A stretch of 43,705 bases of DNA, taken from contig JAGPDF010000039.1 of assembly GCA_018057705.1 (NCBI GenBank), positions 1 to 43,705 of the forward strand, read 5' to 3'. Positions 9,739 to 17,803 of the stretch are shown piece after piece. The notes under the pieces are model-generated. The model did no database searches, was not told where the DNA came from, and worked only from the letters and a program-made list of their open reading frames with translations. Positions within the stretch are counted from its first letter, which is position 1. Every line of letters starts with the position of its first letter. The position numbers were made by a program, and so were the translations under genes. The stretch comes from Thermoanaerobaculia bacterium (GTDB lineage: Bacteria; Acidobacteriota; Thermoanaerobaculia; Multivoradales; JAGPDF01).

Positions 9739-10626
9739 ATGAGCGAGCGCCTGCGTGTCGGAGCCCTGCAGTACTTCATCCGCCCGGTCACGGGCTTCGA
9801 GCAGTTCGCCGATCAGGTCGAGGGCCTCGTCGCCACGGCGGCCGACTACGGCGTGCACCTTCTGGTCTTTCCCGAATACTTCACGCTGCAACTCCTGACT
9901 CTCGGGAATACCCGCCGGCCGCTCCCCGAGCAGGCGCTCGACCTCGCCCACCAGGTGCCACGGTTCCAGGAGCTCATGCGGGAGCTCGCGGTGCGTTACG
10001 GTCTCCACGTCGTCGCCGGCTCCATTCCGTCGGTGGGCGATTCCGGCGCGCTCCACAACGACTGCTTCATCTTCGGACCCGACGGCCGCACCTCCTGGCA
10101 GGGGAAGCTCCACATGACCCGCTGGGAGCGCGAGGAGTGGGGGATCCAGCCGCGACGGCGGCTGCGGATCTTCTCGGCGCCGTTCGGGCGGTTCGCGGTC
10201 TCGATCTGCTACGACGCCGAGTTTCCCGAACTGGCGCGGGCCGCGGCGCGGCGCGGCGCGGATATCCTGGTCGTTCCCAGCTGCACGGACGACCGCCAGG
10301 GCTTTCTCCGGGTGCGCTACTGCGCGCAGGCGCGGGCGATCGAAAACCAGATGTTCGTCGTTCATGCCTGTACCGTGGGGTCGCTTCCCATGGTTCCGGC
10401 GGTGTCGCTCAACTATGGCCAGGCGTCGGTGCTGACTCCGAGCGACTTCGCCTTTGCCCGCGACGGCATCCGCGCCGAGGGCGCCGTCAACCAGGAGATG
10501 ATGGTCGTCGCCGAGCTCGACCTCGACGACCTTCGCCGGTCGCGGGAGAGCGGAACGGTGTTGCCCCTGCGCGACAGCGCGACCACCAGCGAGGTCCTCG
10601 CCGACCTCGAGGAGATCTCGATCTAA
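9739..10626 (+). CDS. Carbon-nitrogen hydrolase (nitrilase superfamily)
   Basis: This 295-residue nitrilase-superfamily enzyme would hydrolyse an amide or nitrile C-N bond. The catalytic triad is visible: Glu46 in FPEYF, Lys123 in GKLHMTRWE, and the nucleophile Cys157 in SICYDAEFPE. A GGAGG ribosome binding site precedes the ATG. The N-terminus (RVGALQYFIRPVTGFEQF) and LLVFPEYFTLQLL resemble the C-terminal domain of YhcX-like GNAT/CN-hydrolase fusions, and the gene next door across the divergent promoter is a GNAT. The physiological substrate is unknown. A perfect inverted repeat follows the stop codon. Confidence 0.9.
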   Translation: MSERLRVGALQYFIRPVTGFEQFADQVEGLVATAADYGVHLLVFPEYFTLQLLTLGNTRRPLPEQALDLAHQVPRFQELMRELAVRYGLHVVAGSIPSVGDSGALHNDCFIFGPDGRTSWQGKLHMTRWEREEWGIQPRRRLRIFSAPFGRFAVSICYDAEFPELARAAARRGADILVVPSCTDDRQGFLRVRYCAQARAIENQMFVVHACTVGSLPMVPAVSLNYGQASVLTPSDFAFARDGIRAEGAVNQEMMVVAELDLDDLRRSRESGTVLPLRDSATTSEVLADLEEISI

Positions 10627-10629
10627 GAC

Positions 10630-10653
10630 CGCTTCCGAAGCCTCTCGGAAGCG
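10630..10653 (+). terminator. Perfect 9-bp hairpin after CN hydrolase
   Basis: CGCTTCCGA (10630-10638) and TCGGAAGCG (10645-10653) are perfect inverted repeats with a 6-base loop, starting 4 bases after the hydrolase stop. No T-tract follows, so this is either a weak intrinsic terminator or a 3' stabilising/attenuating hairpin before the next same-strand gene at 10685. Confidence 0.45.
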
Positions 10654-10684
10654 CCACGCAGGACCGGAACCCGGGGTGAGCTCC

Positions 10685-12622
10685 ATGCGTCGCGCGATCG
10701 CCTTGCTCCTCATGTTCTCCCTCGCCTTCCCGCTGGCGCCGACGCTCGCCGCCCAGGAAGACGGCCCGGCCGATCCGCTCGTCGAGCTGCTGGACGCCCG
10801 CGAGCTCAAGAACACGAAGAACCCGGTGGTGGCGAGCTTCCTCGCTGGCGAAGGTGCCGCGCTCCTGCCCGAGGAGCTCCGCGAACGCGCCCTGCAGCAG
10901 TTGCGCGGCGCGCTCAAGGGGCAGACCAGCTTCATGGGCCTCATGCTCGCCGGCATGGGCGGCGTGATGGGCAGCGACGCGATGAAGAAGCAGCAGCAGG
11001 CTGCAAACCAGCTCTCGCCGGGGAAGCTCATGGCGGGGGCCGCTCTCGGGATCTCTCCCGTCACCGGCCCGGCACCTTCGGGCGACGAGATGCAGCGCGC
11101 GATGCAGCAGGCGCTGACCGATCCCTGGGTGCGCGGTATCGAGGCCGCCGCGGCGCTCGATCGTCTGGGCGATGGCAACGCCGCGGCGCGCTTCTACGTC
11201 CAGTGTCTCGCCTTTCTGCCTCAGGACTGGGTGCCTGCCGCGTGCCTCGAAGGGATCCTGGACCTGGGTCCCGAGCGCGCCGAGAGGCTCCTCTCCTGGA
11301 TGCTCGCCGAGGCCGAGTCGATCACCGAGTCGTCACCCGGCGAAGCCGGCGCCGGCCTCGGGCCTGGCGGAGTCCCGAGCCTCGAGTCGGGGTCGGCCGG
11401 CAAGAAGGCGCGCAAGGGGGATCCGCTGCCGGGAACCGTCCAGGTCCGCAACGCTGCGCTCGCCGGCCTCGGCTTCCTGATCGGCGGCGGCGGCCTCGCA
11501 GCCGAGCCCGCCGGCGCCGCCTTCCAGTCGCTGCTCTCGTACAGCCAGGGGAAGTCGAACGAGCCGTACTATCGGGGCGCGGCGGCCGGGCTCGGGCGGT
11601 CGCGCGACGCGCGCGCCGTGGAGCCGCTGCGGCGGCTCGCCAAATGGCGCAGAGACCCGGACACCAAACAGACCGCCCTGCGTGCGCTCGCCGTCGGGTT
11701 CGCCGACGAGGCGGCGAAGCGCCAGCTGCGCCAGGAGTTGGACGACGCCGACCCGGAGGAGCAGCTGCGCGCCGCACAGGCGCTCTACGAGACCGGCGAC
11801 GCAGCGGCTTTCGCCTGGGCGGTCGACGTCATCACGCAGCGACGCTCGACCGATACCAGGAAGCAGGACATCCGCGCCCAGGTGGTGCGCGACCTCGTCG
11901 AGCTCGGCGGCGCGCCGGCGAGAGCGGCGCTCGCCCGCGCCCTCGCCGAAGGCCCGGGGAACGACTGGCTCGTCGCCTGGACGCAGGTGGCTCTCCTCGA
12001 GCTCGGCGATCTCTCGCGGCTGCCGGACGTCGAGGCGGCCCTCGCCAGGGACGATTGGCGCCTCGACCCGCGCGGCTTCCGCTCCATCTGGCGGGCGATC
12101 TCGCCGTTCGTGCAGGCGGCGGCCGGCATCCTGCTCTCCGGCGGCCTCGGGGCGATGACCGCCGTGCAGCAGATCCAGAAGGCGGTGCAGCTCGTCGGCA
12201 ACTTCGCCGCCGGCGAACGCGGCCGCTTCCTGGCCAGGTCCGACGCGCAGCAGGGGGCGACCGCCCAACTGCGCTGGCAGGCGGCCGAGGCGTTCGCGGC
12301 CGCGCAACCCAGGAACGCCCTACCCCTGCTCGAGAGGCTCCTCGAGGACGACGCCGCGCCGGTGCGGATGAGTGCTGCGCTCGCCCTCGCCCAACTCTCC
12401 GAGCCGAAGGCGCTCGACAGCCTGGTGCGCGCCTTCGCCCTCGACTTCGGCACCGAGAACGGCGTCTCCCGCTCTCCCGAAGTGCGCGCCGCATTGCTGC
12501 GCGCCGCCTGGCTTCGCGATGCGCGCGCCCCGGCGACCCGTGAAATGGCTCGCCTCGCCTCGACCGACCCCGACGGCGCCCTGCGTTTCATCGGCATCGC
12601 CATTCTCCGCCCGACGGTCTGA
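10685..12622 (+). CDS. Secreted HEAT-like repeat protein
   Basis: The 645-residue exported protein has a signal peptide (MRRAIALLLMFSLAFPLAP, cleavage near LAAQE). The rest is Ala/Leu/Arg-rich and alpha-helical with HEAT-type repeats, clearest at about residues 295-385 (GLGRSRDARAVEPLRRLAK, LRAAQALYETGD) and near 550-590 (LLERLLEDDAAPVRMSAALA). Around residues 95-120 a Met/Gln-rich stretch (MKKQQQAANQL) precedes a Gly-rich region. I prefer the ATG at 10685, with GGGGTGAG just upstream, over the GTG at 10676. It is probably a periplasmic scaffold. No enzyme motif is seen. Confidence 0.75.
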   Translation: MRRAIALLLMFSLAFPLAPTLAAQEDGPADPLVELLDARELKNTKNPVVASFLAGEGAALLPEELRERALQQLRGALKGQTSFMGLMLAGMGGVMGSDAMKKQQQAANQLSPGKLMAGAALGISPVTGPAPSGDEMQRAMQQALTDPWVRGIEAAAALDRLGDGNAAARFYVQCLAFLPQDWVPAACLEGILDLGPERAERLLSWMLAEAESITESSPGEAGAGLGPGGVPSLESGSAGKKARKGDPLPGTVQVRNAALAGLGFLIGGGGLAAEPAGAAFQSLLSYSQGKSNEPYYRGAAAGLGRSRDARAVEPLRRLAKWRRDPDTKQTALRALAVGFADEAAKRQLRQELDDADPEEQLRAAQALYETGDAAAFAWAVDVITQRRSTDTRKQDIRAQVVRDLVELGGAPARAALARALAEGPGNDWLVAWTQVALLELGDLSRLPDVEAALARDDWRLDPRGFRSIWRAISPFVQAAAGILLSGGLGAMTAVQQIQKAVQLVGNFAAGERGRFLARSDAQQGATAQLRWQAAEAFAAAQPRNALPLLERLLEDDAAPVRMSAALALAQLSEPKALDSLVRAFALDFGTENGVSRSPEVRAALLRAAWLRDARAPATREMARLASTDPDGALRFIGIAILRPTV

Positions 12623-12637
12623 AGCGAGAGACTCCCG

Positions 12638-12653
12638 CGCCGTCTTCACGGCG
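12638..12653 (+). terminator. Short hairpin after the HEAT-like gene
   Basis: CGCCGT (12638-12643), loop CTTC, ACGGCG (12648-12653) form a compact stem 16 bases after the stop at 12622. No T-tract follows. A second imperfect hairpin at 12727-12751 (AGAGGACCC / GGGATCCTCT, one bulge) lies in the leader of the next gene. Confidence 0.3.
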
Positions 12654-12769
12654 GCACCCGGGAGGGTGTGGCCCCTGCCGGGACGCCGACCTGGCCCTCG
12701 TCTTCGCTGCTCTGCGCATCCAACTGAGAGGACCCGCCGTCGGGATCCTCTTCGAACGCGGAGAGAACC

Positions 12770-14050
12770 ATGGCCAGCATCGGCAGCAAGAGAACCTGGA
12801 AGCGCTTTTCGACCACGCTCGCCCTCCTGCTGCTCGGCACGCTCCCCGCGGAGGCGGTCAAACGGCGCGCCTTCGTGACGTCGGTGTCGGGGACCGGCGA
12901 CCTCGGCAGCTGGCCCGATGCCGGCAGCGCCACCGGGCTCGCCGCCGGCAACGCGATCTGCCGGGCGCGCGCCACGGCCGCGGGGCTCCCCAACGCCAAC
13001 ACCTACCGCGCCTGGCTCTCGACCGAGACCACCGACGCCTACTGTCATCTGCGCGGCCAGACCGGAGAGAAGTTCTCCTGCGCAGGTGGCTCGCCGCTCG
13101 CCGCCGGTCCCTGGTTTCTGGTCAACGGAGTCACGAACTTCACCGGCACTCTCGATGAGCTCGTCTCCAACAGTCCGAAGATCTATCGCCCCGTGCTCCT
13201 CGACGAGTTCGGCGACGATCTCCCCGAGGCGATCGAGGACCGGACCTACTGGACCGGCACGGGCACGGACGGCAAGCAGTTCAACGGCGGACCGTTCCAT
13301 TGCTCCGGCTGGACGTCGGGAGTCGACGGCAGCTCGGCAGCACGCGGCGACGGGCTCGCCACCTCGGCGGTCTGGACCCAGGGCGGCTTTGCGCCCTCCT
13401 GCTCGACCTCGATGCGGTTGCTCTGCTTCGAGCCGGGCGAGAGCGAGACCACGACGCTGCGCTGGGGCGCCGGCAGCCCGGTCTTCATCACCTCGGCGAT
13501 CGGTTCCGGCGATCTCTCGACCTGGGCCGGGGCGGCCGGCGAGAGCGGGCTCGAGGCCGGCGACGCGATCTGCGCGAGCGCCGCCGCGGCAGCCCATCTG
13601 CCCGACCCGGACTCGTTCGTCGCCTGGCTCTCGACCTCGAGTCTCGACGCCCGCGACCGCGTCACTTCGGACGGCCCGTTTCGCCGCCTCGACGCCTACA
13701 TCGTCGCCAACAACGAGGCCGACCTGACCGACGGCTCGCTCGATACGAGCATTCACGTGGACGAGCACGGCAACTACCTGAACGGCACGCCGGAGGTCGC
13801 GACCGGAACGCTCGCCGACGGCACCGCCTCGGGAATCGACTGCCTGAACTGGACGAGCGCCGCCATCAGTGAAGACCACACCGGCGGTCGCCCGAACTTC
13901 GCCCGCCTCCCGGAGTGGACCGAGTTTTCCCTGGCCGTCGGCTGCAACAACACCCGGCGGCTCTACTGCATCTCCAACCGGATCGTTCTCTTCTGGGACG
14001 GCTTCGAACGCGGCGGCGACACCAGCCACTGGTCGTCGACCGTGCCCTGA
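12770..14050 (+). CDS. Secreted protein with two DUF1554-like domains and DGFE...WS tail
   Basis: The 426-residue exported protein has an N-terminal signal peptide (hydrophobic TTLALLLLGTLPAEA, residues about 15-29). It holds two copies of a lectin/endostatin-like module resembling DUF1554 (from memory). Copy 1 starts FVTSVSGTGDLGSW, with GLAAGNAIC and AWLST; copy 2 starts FITSAIGSGDLSTW, with GLEAGDAIC and AWLST. Paired Cys residues in each copy suggest disulfides. The C-terminus is FWDGFERGGDTSHWSSTVP, shared with other secreted proteins in the window. The ATG has a GGAGAG site five bases upstream. A close paralogue lies at 23683-24948. The ligand is unknown. Confidence 0.85.
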   Translation: MASIGSKRTWKRFSTTLALLLLGTLPAEAVKRRAFVTSVSGTGDLGSWPDAGSATGLAAGNAICRARATAAGLPNANTYRAWLSTETTDAYCHLRGQTGEKFSCAGGSPLAAGPWFLVNGVTNFTGTLDELVSNSPKIYRPVLLDEFGDDLPEAIEDRTYWTGTGTDGKQFNGGPFHCSGWTSGVDGSSAARGDGLATSAVWTQGGFAPSCSTSMRLLCFEPGESETTTLRWGAGSPVFITSAIGSGDLSTWAGAAGESGLEAGDAICASAAAAAHLPDPDSFVAWLSTSSLDARDRVTSDGPFRRLDAYIVANNEADLTDGSLDTSIHVDEHGNYLNGTPEVATGTLADGTASGIDCLNWTSAAISEDHTGGRPNFARLPEWTEFSLAVGCNNTRRLYCISNRIVLFWDGFERGGDTSHWSSTVP

Positions 14051-14091
14051 ACCGGAGTCGGATGCTACGCTCCGCGGTCGAGGAGCGACCC

Positions 14092-15498
14092 ATGCTTCGA
14101 CTTCCCTGCGCCCTGCTGCTCGGCGCGCTGCTCGCCAGAGGCGCCGCGCTCCACGCCGATGCCGTCGACGACTATCTCGCGCGCGAGATGGCACTGCGCA
14201 AGATCCCCGGCCTCGGACTTGCCGTAGCGCGTGACGGCGAGGTCGTCCGGGTCTCGACCTACGGCCTGGCCAACGTCGAGACCGGCACTCCGGTCGCCGC
14301 CGAGTCGGTCTTCGCGATCGCCTCGCTCGACAAGCAGGTGACCGCCGCGGCGCTGGTGAAAGCGGCGGAGCTCGGCAAGCTCGGGCTCGATGATCCGGTT
14401 TCGCAGTGGGTGGACATCGTCCTGACCGGCGCGACGCTGCGGCAGCTGGTCTCCCACCTCTCGGGCCTGCCCGACGACACCGTGCCGTCCTTCGAGGGTC
14501 GCTACCTGACCGACTACACGAGCGAGCAGCTCCTCCGCCAGGCGCAGGGTCTCGTTCCGGTCGCCCCGCCCGGGCGACGCTTCCTCTACTCCGACACCGG
14601 TCTCCTCCTCGCCCAGCTCGCGACCGAGAAGGCGGTGGGCGAGCCGTGGTGGGATTTCGTCCGCCGGACCCTCTTCGTTCCGGCCGGCATGGCGACCCCG
14701 GTCTCGATGACCCCGGCGCTCCTGCTGCCGCATCGGGTCTCGGCCTACACACTGGACGGCAGCGGTGAGCTCGTGCGCGACCGGCGCCTGGATACCGATT
14801 TCGGGCCGCTCTACTCCGACCTCGGGATGACGGTCGCGGACTTCGCGCGCTTCCTCGCCGCTCAGGACGGCGAGCGCCTGCTCTCACGCGGTGGCGTGGC
14901 GGAGCTCACGACGCCGTCGCGGCTCGCCGACGGTTCACCCGCGGGAGAGATCTTCCAGTGGAGCCGTTACGGCCTCGGTGTCGGCCTCGACGATCTTCTC
15001 GGCGAACCGGTGACACTGCATTCCGGACACAGCGGTGTCGGATTCGTGCGGCTGCCGCGGCGCCGGCTTACGGTGGTGGTCTTCACCAACCTGGAGCATC
15101 CCGCCGGGAGCGACCCCGTCGGCCTCGCGATCGGTGTCGCCGGCTGGCTCGAGCCGGTGCTCGCGCTCTCGGCGCTCGCGCCCCTTCAACCGCCGCCCGA
15201 CCCCGCTCTCGCGCGCCGTCTGCGCTCCGACTACGAGGACTTTCTGACCGGCCAGGCCGCCCTCGAGCGCTATGCGCCGGCTCTCGTGCTGCCAGCCTGG
15301 GAAGGCTCTCCAGGTCTCGCTGGACGCCTGCCCCGGCTGGGGGAGTTGCAGGCGTTCGAGGTCTTGCGCGACGCCCCCCTCGACGGCGAGCGAACACTCC
15401 TCTGCCGCGCCCGGCACGCAAGCGGCACGATCTACTGGCGGGTGAGCCTCGACCCGCGCGGCGAGCGCATCACCCGCCTCGTCTGGTGGCACGTCTAG
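14092..15498 (+). CDS. Secreted serine hydrolase, beta-lactamase/penicillin-binding fold
   Basis: This 468-residue protein of the class C beta-lactamase/esterase family has a signal peptide (LPCALLLGALLARGAA). Active-site motifs are Ser78-x-x-Lys81 (SLDK), Tyr166-Ser-Asp168 (YSD, where YxN is usual), and HSG near residues 310-315 (LHSGHSGVGF) as the third motif. Substrates in this family range from peptidoglycan peptides to esters, so beta-lactamase activity should not be assumed. I start at the ATG at 14092 because AGGAG lies six bases upstream; a TGCTACGCT extended -10-like element (14063-14071) sits suitably ahead. Its stop overlaps that of the convergent esterase gene. Confidence 0.88.
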   Translation: MLRLPCALLLGALLARGAALHADAVDDYLAREMALRKIPGLGLAVARDGEVVRVSTYGLANVETGTPVAAESVFAIASLDKQVTAAALVKAAELGKLGLDDPVSQWVDIVLTGATLRQLVSHLSGLPDDTVPSFEGRYLTDYTSEQLLRQAQGLVPVAPPGRRFLYSDTGLLLAQLATEKAVGEPWWDFVRRTLFVPAGMATPVSMTPALLLPHRVSAYTLDGSGELVRDRRLDTDFGPLYSDLGMTVADFARFLAAQDGERLLSRGGVAELTTPSRLADGSPAGEIFQWSRYGLGVGLDDLLGEPVTLHSGHSGVGFVRLPRRRLTVVVFTNLEHPAGSDPVGLAIGVAGWLEPVLALSALAPLQPPPDPALARRLRSDYEDFLTGQAALERYAPALVLPAWEGSPGLAGRLPRLGELQAFEVLRDAPLDGERTLLCRARHASGTIYWRVSLDPRGERITRLVWWHV

Positions 15499-16139
15499 GT
15501 GGCGAGGGCCTCCAGCAGGCGGCGAGCGAAGGCGACCGCCTCCGGATGTACGGAGTGTGGAAAACCCGGATAGCGTCGCAGGGTGACTTCAGCGTTCTGC
15601 CGAGCGAAAGCCGCGGCGCTCTCCTCCACCCGCGGCCAGGGAATGTGCGGATCGGGGTCGCCGCAGCCCAGGTAGACCGGCGTGCCCGCGAGATCGCCCG
15701 GATCCTCGAACTCCATGCCCTGCGGGCCGATGCGCCCGCCGACCGCGGCGACGAGGCCGCCCCACCGCCGCGGATGACGCGCCACGAACTCGCTCGCCAG
15801 GCAGGCCCCTTGGGAGAAGCCGAGCCAGACGATCCGGTCGTCCGCAATTCCCGCGGCGGCGAGACCGTCGCGCAGGGTCGCGAGCTTGCCGAGCGCCGAG
15901 GAGAGCCAGGGCTCGTTCACCGCCAGCGGGGCGAGGAAGCGCTGCGGATACCAGGTGTGGTCGGCCGCCTGCGGCGCGAGGAAAGCCACTCCCGGCTGCG
16001 CCAGCGGACCGGCGAAGCCGAGAATGTCCTCCGCCGTAGCGCCGCGGCCATGCACGAGGACGACTGCGGCGGAGGCCTCGGCGAGCGGCGCCCCGGCGGT
16101 GAGCACCGGCATCTCCGCGTGCGGATCGGCAAGCCTCAT
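15495..16139 (-). CDS. Alpha/beta hydrolase, phospholipase/carboxylesterase type (MhqD-like)
   Basis: The 214-residue alpha/beta hydrolase starts MRLADPHAEM. The oxyanion/HG motif is VLVHGRGA (residues 27-34), the nucleophile Ser109 lies in GFSQG, and the likely acid and base are Asp163 in GCGDPDPHIP and His195 in GFPHSVHPE. The ATG overlaps the stop of the upstream dioxygenase-like gene (ATGA), so the pair is one operon. In Bacillus a comparable hydrolase (MhqD) and dioxygenase (MhqO) are induced together by quinones. A similar detoxification role is an inference here. Confidence 0.85.
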   Translation of the reverse strand: MRLADPHAEMPVLTAGAPLAEASAAVVLVHGRGATAEDILGFAGPLAQPGVAFLAPQAADHTWYPQRFLAPLAVNEPWLSSALGKLATLRDGLAAAGIADDRIVWLGFSQGACLASEFVARHPRRWGGLVAAVGGRIGPQGMEFEDPGDLAGTPVYLGCGDPDPHIPWPRVEESAAAFARQNAEVTLRRYPGFPHSVHPEAVAFARRLLEALAT

Positions 16140-17137
16140 CGCACCGACTCGGTCGTCACCGGCTGGACCAGGGGCGGGAGACCGGCGGCGATCGCGGCGC
16201 GCTGCGACTCGAGCCAGGGCGGCAGGACGAGGCTTTGCCCGAGTCTCTCGGGGGCTTCGTCGACGGCGAAGCCCGGACCGTCCGTCGCCAGTTCGAACAG
16301 CACGCCACCCGGCTCCTTGAAGTAGACCGACTTGAACCAGAACCGGTCGATGACCGGAGTCGGGTGCGGACCGCTGTCGGCGACCGCGGCGCGCAGCGCG
16401 AGCTCGTGCGCCTCGTCGTCGACCCGCCAGGCGAGATGGTGGACGGCCCCCGTTCCCCACATGCCGCGCGGGGTCTCCGGGCGATGCGAGAGGTCGAGGC
16501 GGGTGCCGGACGGACCGGCGCCGTCCCTCGCGTCGCCGGGGATCGCCCAGCGGATCCAGCCGCCCTCCTCTGCCATTCGCGTGAAACCCATCGGTGCGGC
16601 GAGCAGCGCTTCGGTGGGCGCCAGGTCCCGCAGCGAAAGGCGCGCGCCGTCGAGGCCGCGAATCTGGCGGGCGACGGGCACCGGGCCTTCCTCCCAGGGC
16701 GTGAACGGGCGACGGGCGGCGCTCGCGCTCTCGACCAGCGCGAGGCGCAGGCCGTGCGGATCGGCGAGCGGCAGAACGCGATCGCCGAACCGACTCTCGA
16801 GCGAGCCTACCGGCGCGCCGTAGCTCTCCAGCCGCGCGCCCCAGTATTCGAGGCTGTCGGGAGCCACGGCCAGCGCGACTTCCGTGGCGAGGCCGTGCCC
16901 GGGTCGCGACGGCGCCATCTGGGCCCAGGGGAAGAAGGTGAGGTCGGTCCCCGGGCGTCCTTCGGCGTCGGCATAGAAGAGGTGGTAGGTGCCGGGATCG
17001 TCCTGGTTGACGCTCTTCTTGACCAGCTTCATGCCGAGCACTCCGGCATAGAAGTCGAGGTTCTCCTGCGCCGGACCGGCGATCGCCGTGACGTGATGCA
17101 AGCCGCGTGTACCTGGAACTGCAACTCCTTGGGACAT
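16136..17137 (-). CDS. Ring-cleaving dioxygenase-like VOC protein (MhqO-like)
   Basis: The 333-residue protein has two vicinal-oxygen-chelate (glyoxalase/extradiol dioxygenase) modules. Module 1 begins LHHVTAIAGPAQENLDFYAG (His14/His15) and carries VNQDDPGTYHLFYAD. Module 2 begins AVHHLAWRVDD and ends GVLFELATDGPGF. The His and Glu in these segments are the expected metal ligands. Relatives are annotated as ring-cleaving dioxygenases; MhqO of Bacillus acts in hydroquinone resistance. GGAGGAG stands just ahead of the ATG at 17137. It is first in a two-gene operon with the esterase, behind an AT-rich palindromic site at 17198-17226. Confidence 0.85.
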   Translation of the reverse strand: MSQGVAVPGTRGLHHVTAIAGPAQENLDFYAGVLGMKLVKKSVNQDDPGTYHLFYADAEGRPGTDLTFFPWAQMAPSRPGHGLATEVALAVAPDSLEYWGARLESYGAPVGSLESRFGDRVLPLADPHGLRLALVESASAARRPFTPWEEGPVPVARQIRGLDGARLSLRDLAPTEALLAAPMGFTRMAEEGGWIRWAIPGDARDGAGPSGTRLDLSHRPETPRGMWGTGAVHHLAWRVDDEAHELALRAAVADSGPHPTPVIDRFWFKSVYFKEPGGVLFELATDGPGFAVDEAPERLGQSLVLPPWLESQRAAIAAGLPPLVQPVTTESVR

Positions 17138-17197
17138 CGTTCTCCTCCTTCTGGCGGGCCTTTCGAGGCGGCGTCGCGTGCCGCCCGTCGGTCAGCT

Positions 17198-17226
17198 AAC
17201 TATCAAACATTGATTAGTCAAGCATT
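17198..17226 (-). promoter_or_regulatory. AT-rich operator/promoter candidate of the VOC-esterase operon
   Basis: In a GC-rich window this AT-rich patch stands out. ATCAA-ACA-TTGAT (17202-17214) is a perfect 5-bp inverted repeat, and TCAAACATT is repeated directly as TCAAGCATT 15 bases on. On the - strand TTGACT (17221-17216) fits a -35 box overlapping the palindrome, though no good -10 is visible. It lies 61-89 bases before the dioxygenase-like start codon. It resembles MarR/TetR-type operators, but the regulator is not identified. Confidence 0.5.
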
Positions 17227-17803
17227 ATTCCCGCCGATCGTCAAGCACTCCCGGGAAGGGGGGGATCGGCGGCGGAACCCGCCAGACACACGAACGGGGA
17301 AGCGGAACCGCTTCCCCGTCCCAGGCTCGAATACTCGTCAGCATTCGGCGTCTGGCTGCGACAGTCTGGAGGGCCGGCTGGGTGGTGGGACCGTCAAGGT
17401 CCGGGCTTCGCACCTGTCACCCGAGGCGACTCGCGAAGCGACAGCGTCAGGCAGCCCGTCGAGGACTCCGCGCCGTGCCCCCGAGGTCGTCGTCCGTCGC
17501 GGTGGGCGCGGCGGCCGGCCTCGGGGCTCCTGGTTGGTCCGGTGGCGTCATTCCGTGACCTCCTTGAATCGTTCCCGACTGCCGTTGCGTCCGGTGCCTG
17601 CGATTCGAATCGTCGGCTCGAACGACGGCTTTCCTTCGCGAACTACGGGCACCGTACGCCCGCTACGGCAGCCTGTCAAGGGGCGATTTCGCCCCACGAA
17701 CGGTGCAAGCAGATCGCATGCCGGACTGTCGTCGCGGCGTCGGGCGACGCTTCCCTCAGCCCGCGGGGTCGGATAGCCTTGCGACCGACTTGGAGAACCC
17801 CTG
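17222..17803. other. Gene-free stretch with several hairpins
   Basis: No convincing gene lies in these 580 bases; the open frames crossing it have no recognisable protein character. It holds a strong 12-bp inverted repeat, ACGGGGAAGCGG (17294-17305) and CCGCTTCCCCGT (17308-17319). There is also a cluster within 95 bases: CGATTCGAATCG (17601-17612, self-palindromic), CGTCG/CGACG (17611-17615/17623-17627), CCGTA/TACGG (17652-17656/17664-17668) and GGGGCG/CGCCCC (17680-17685/17690-17695). TAGCCT at 17774-17779 is a plausible -10 for the aminotransferase gene. The cluster could be a structured leader or small RNA, but this is unproven. Confidence 0.4.

Noticed and set aside
12320-14887. Long - strand frame spanning three + strand genes
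   Set aside because: It crosses two intergenic regions and three well-supported genes and has biased, low-complexity composition.
14092-15498. Antibiotic-resistance beta-lactamase
   Set aside because: The SxxK, YSD and HSG motifs show the fold, but YSD instead of YxN and the broad family make esterase or peptidase equally likely.
17222-17803. Decayed gene between the VOC operon and the aminotransferase
   Set aside because: Translations in all frames are low-complexity without any conserved motif, so no pseudogene can be supported.
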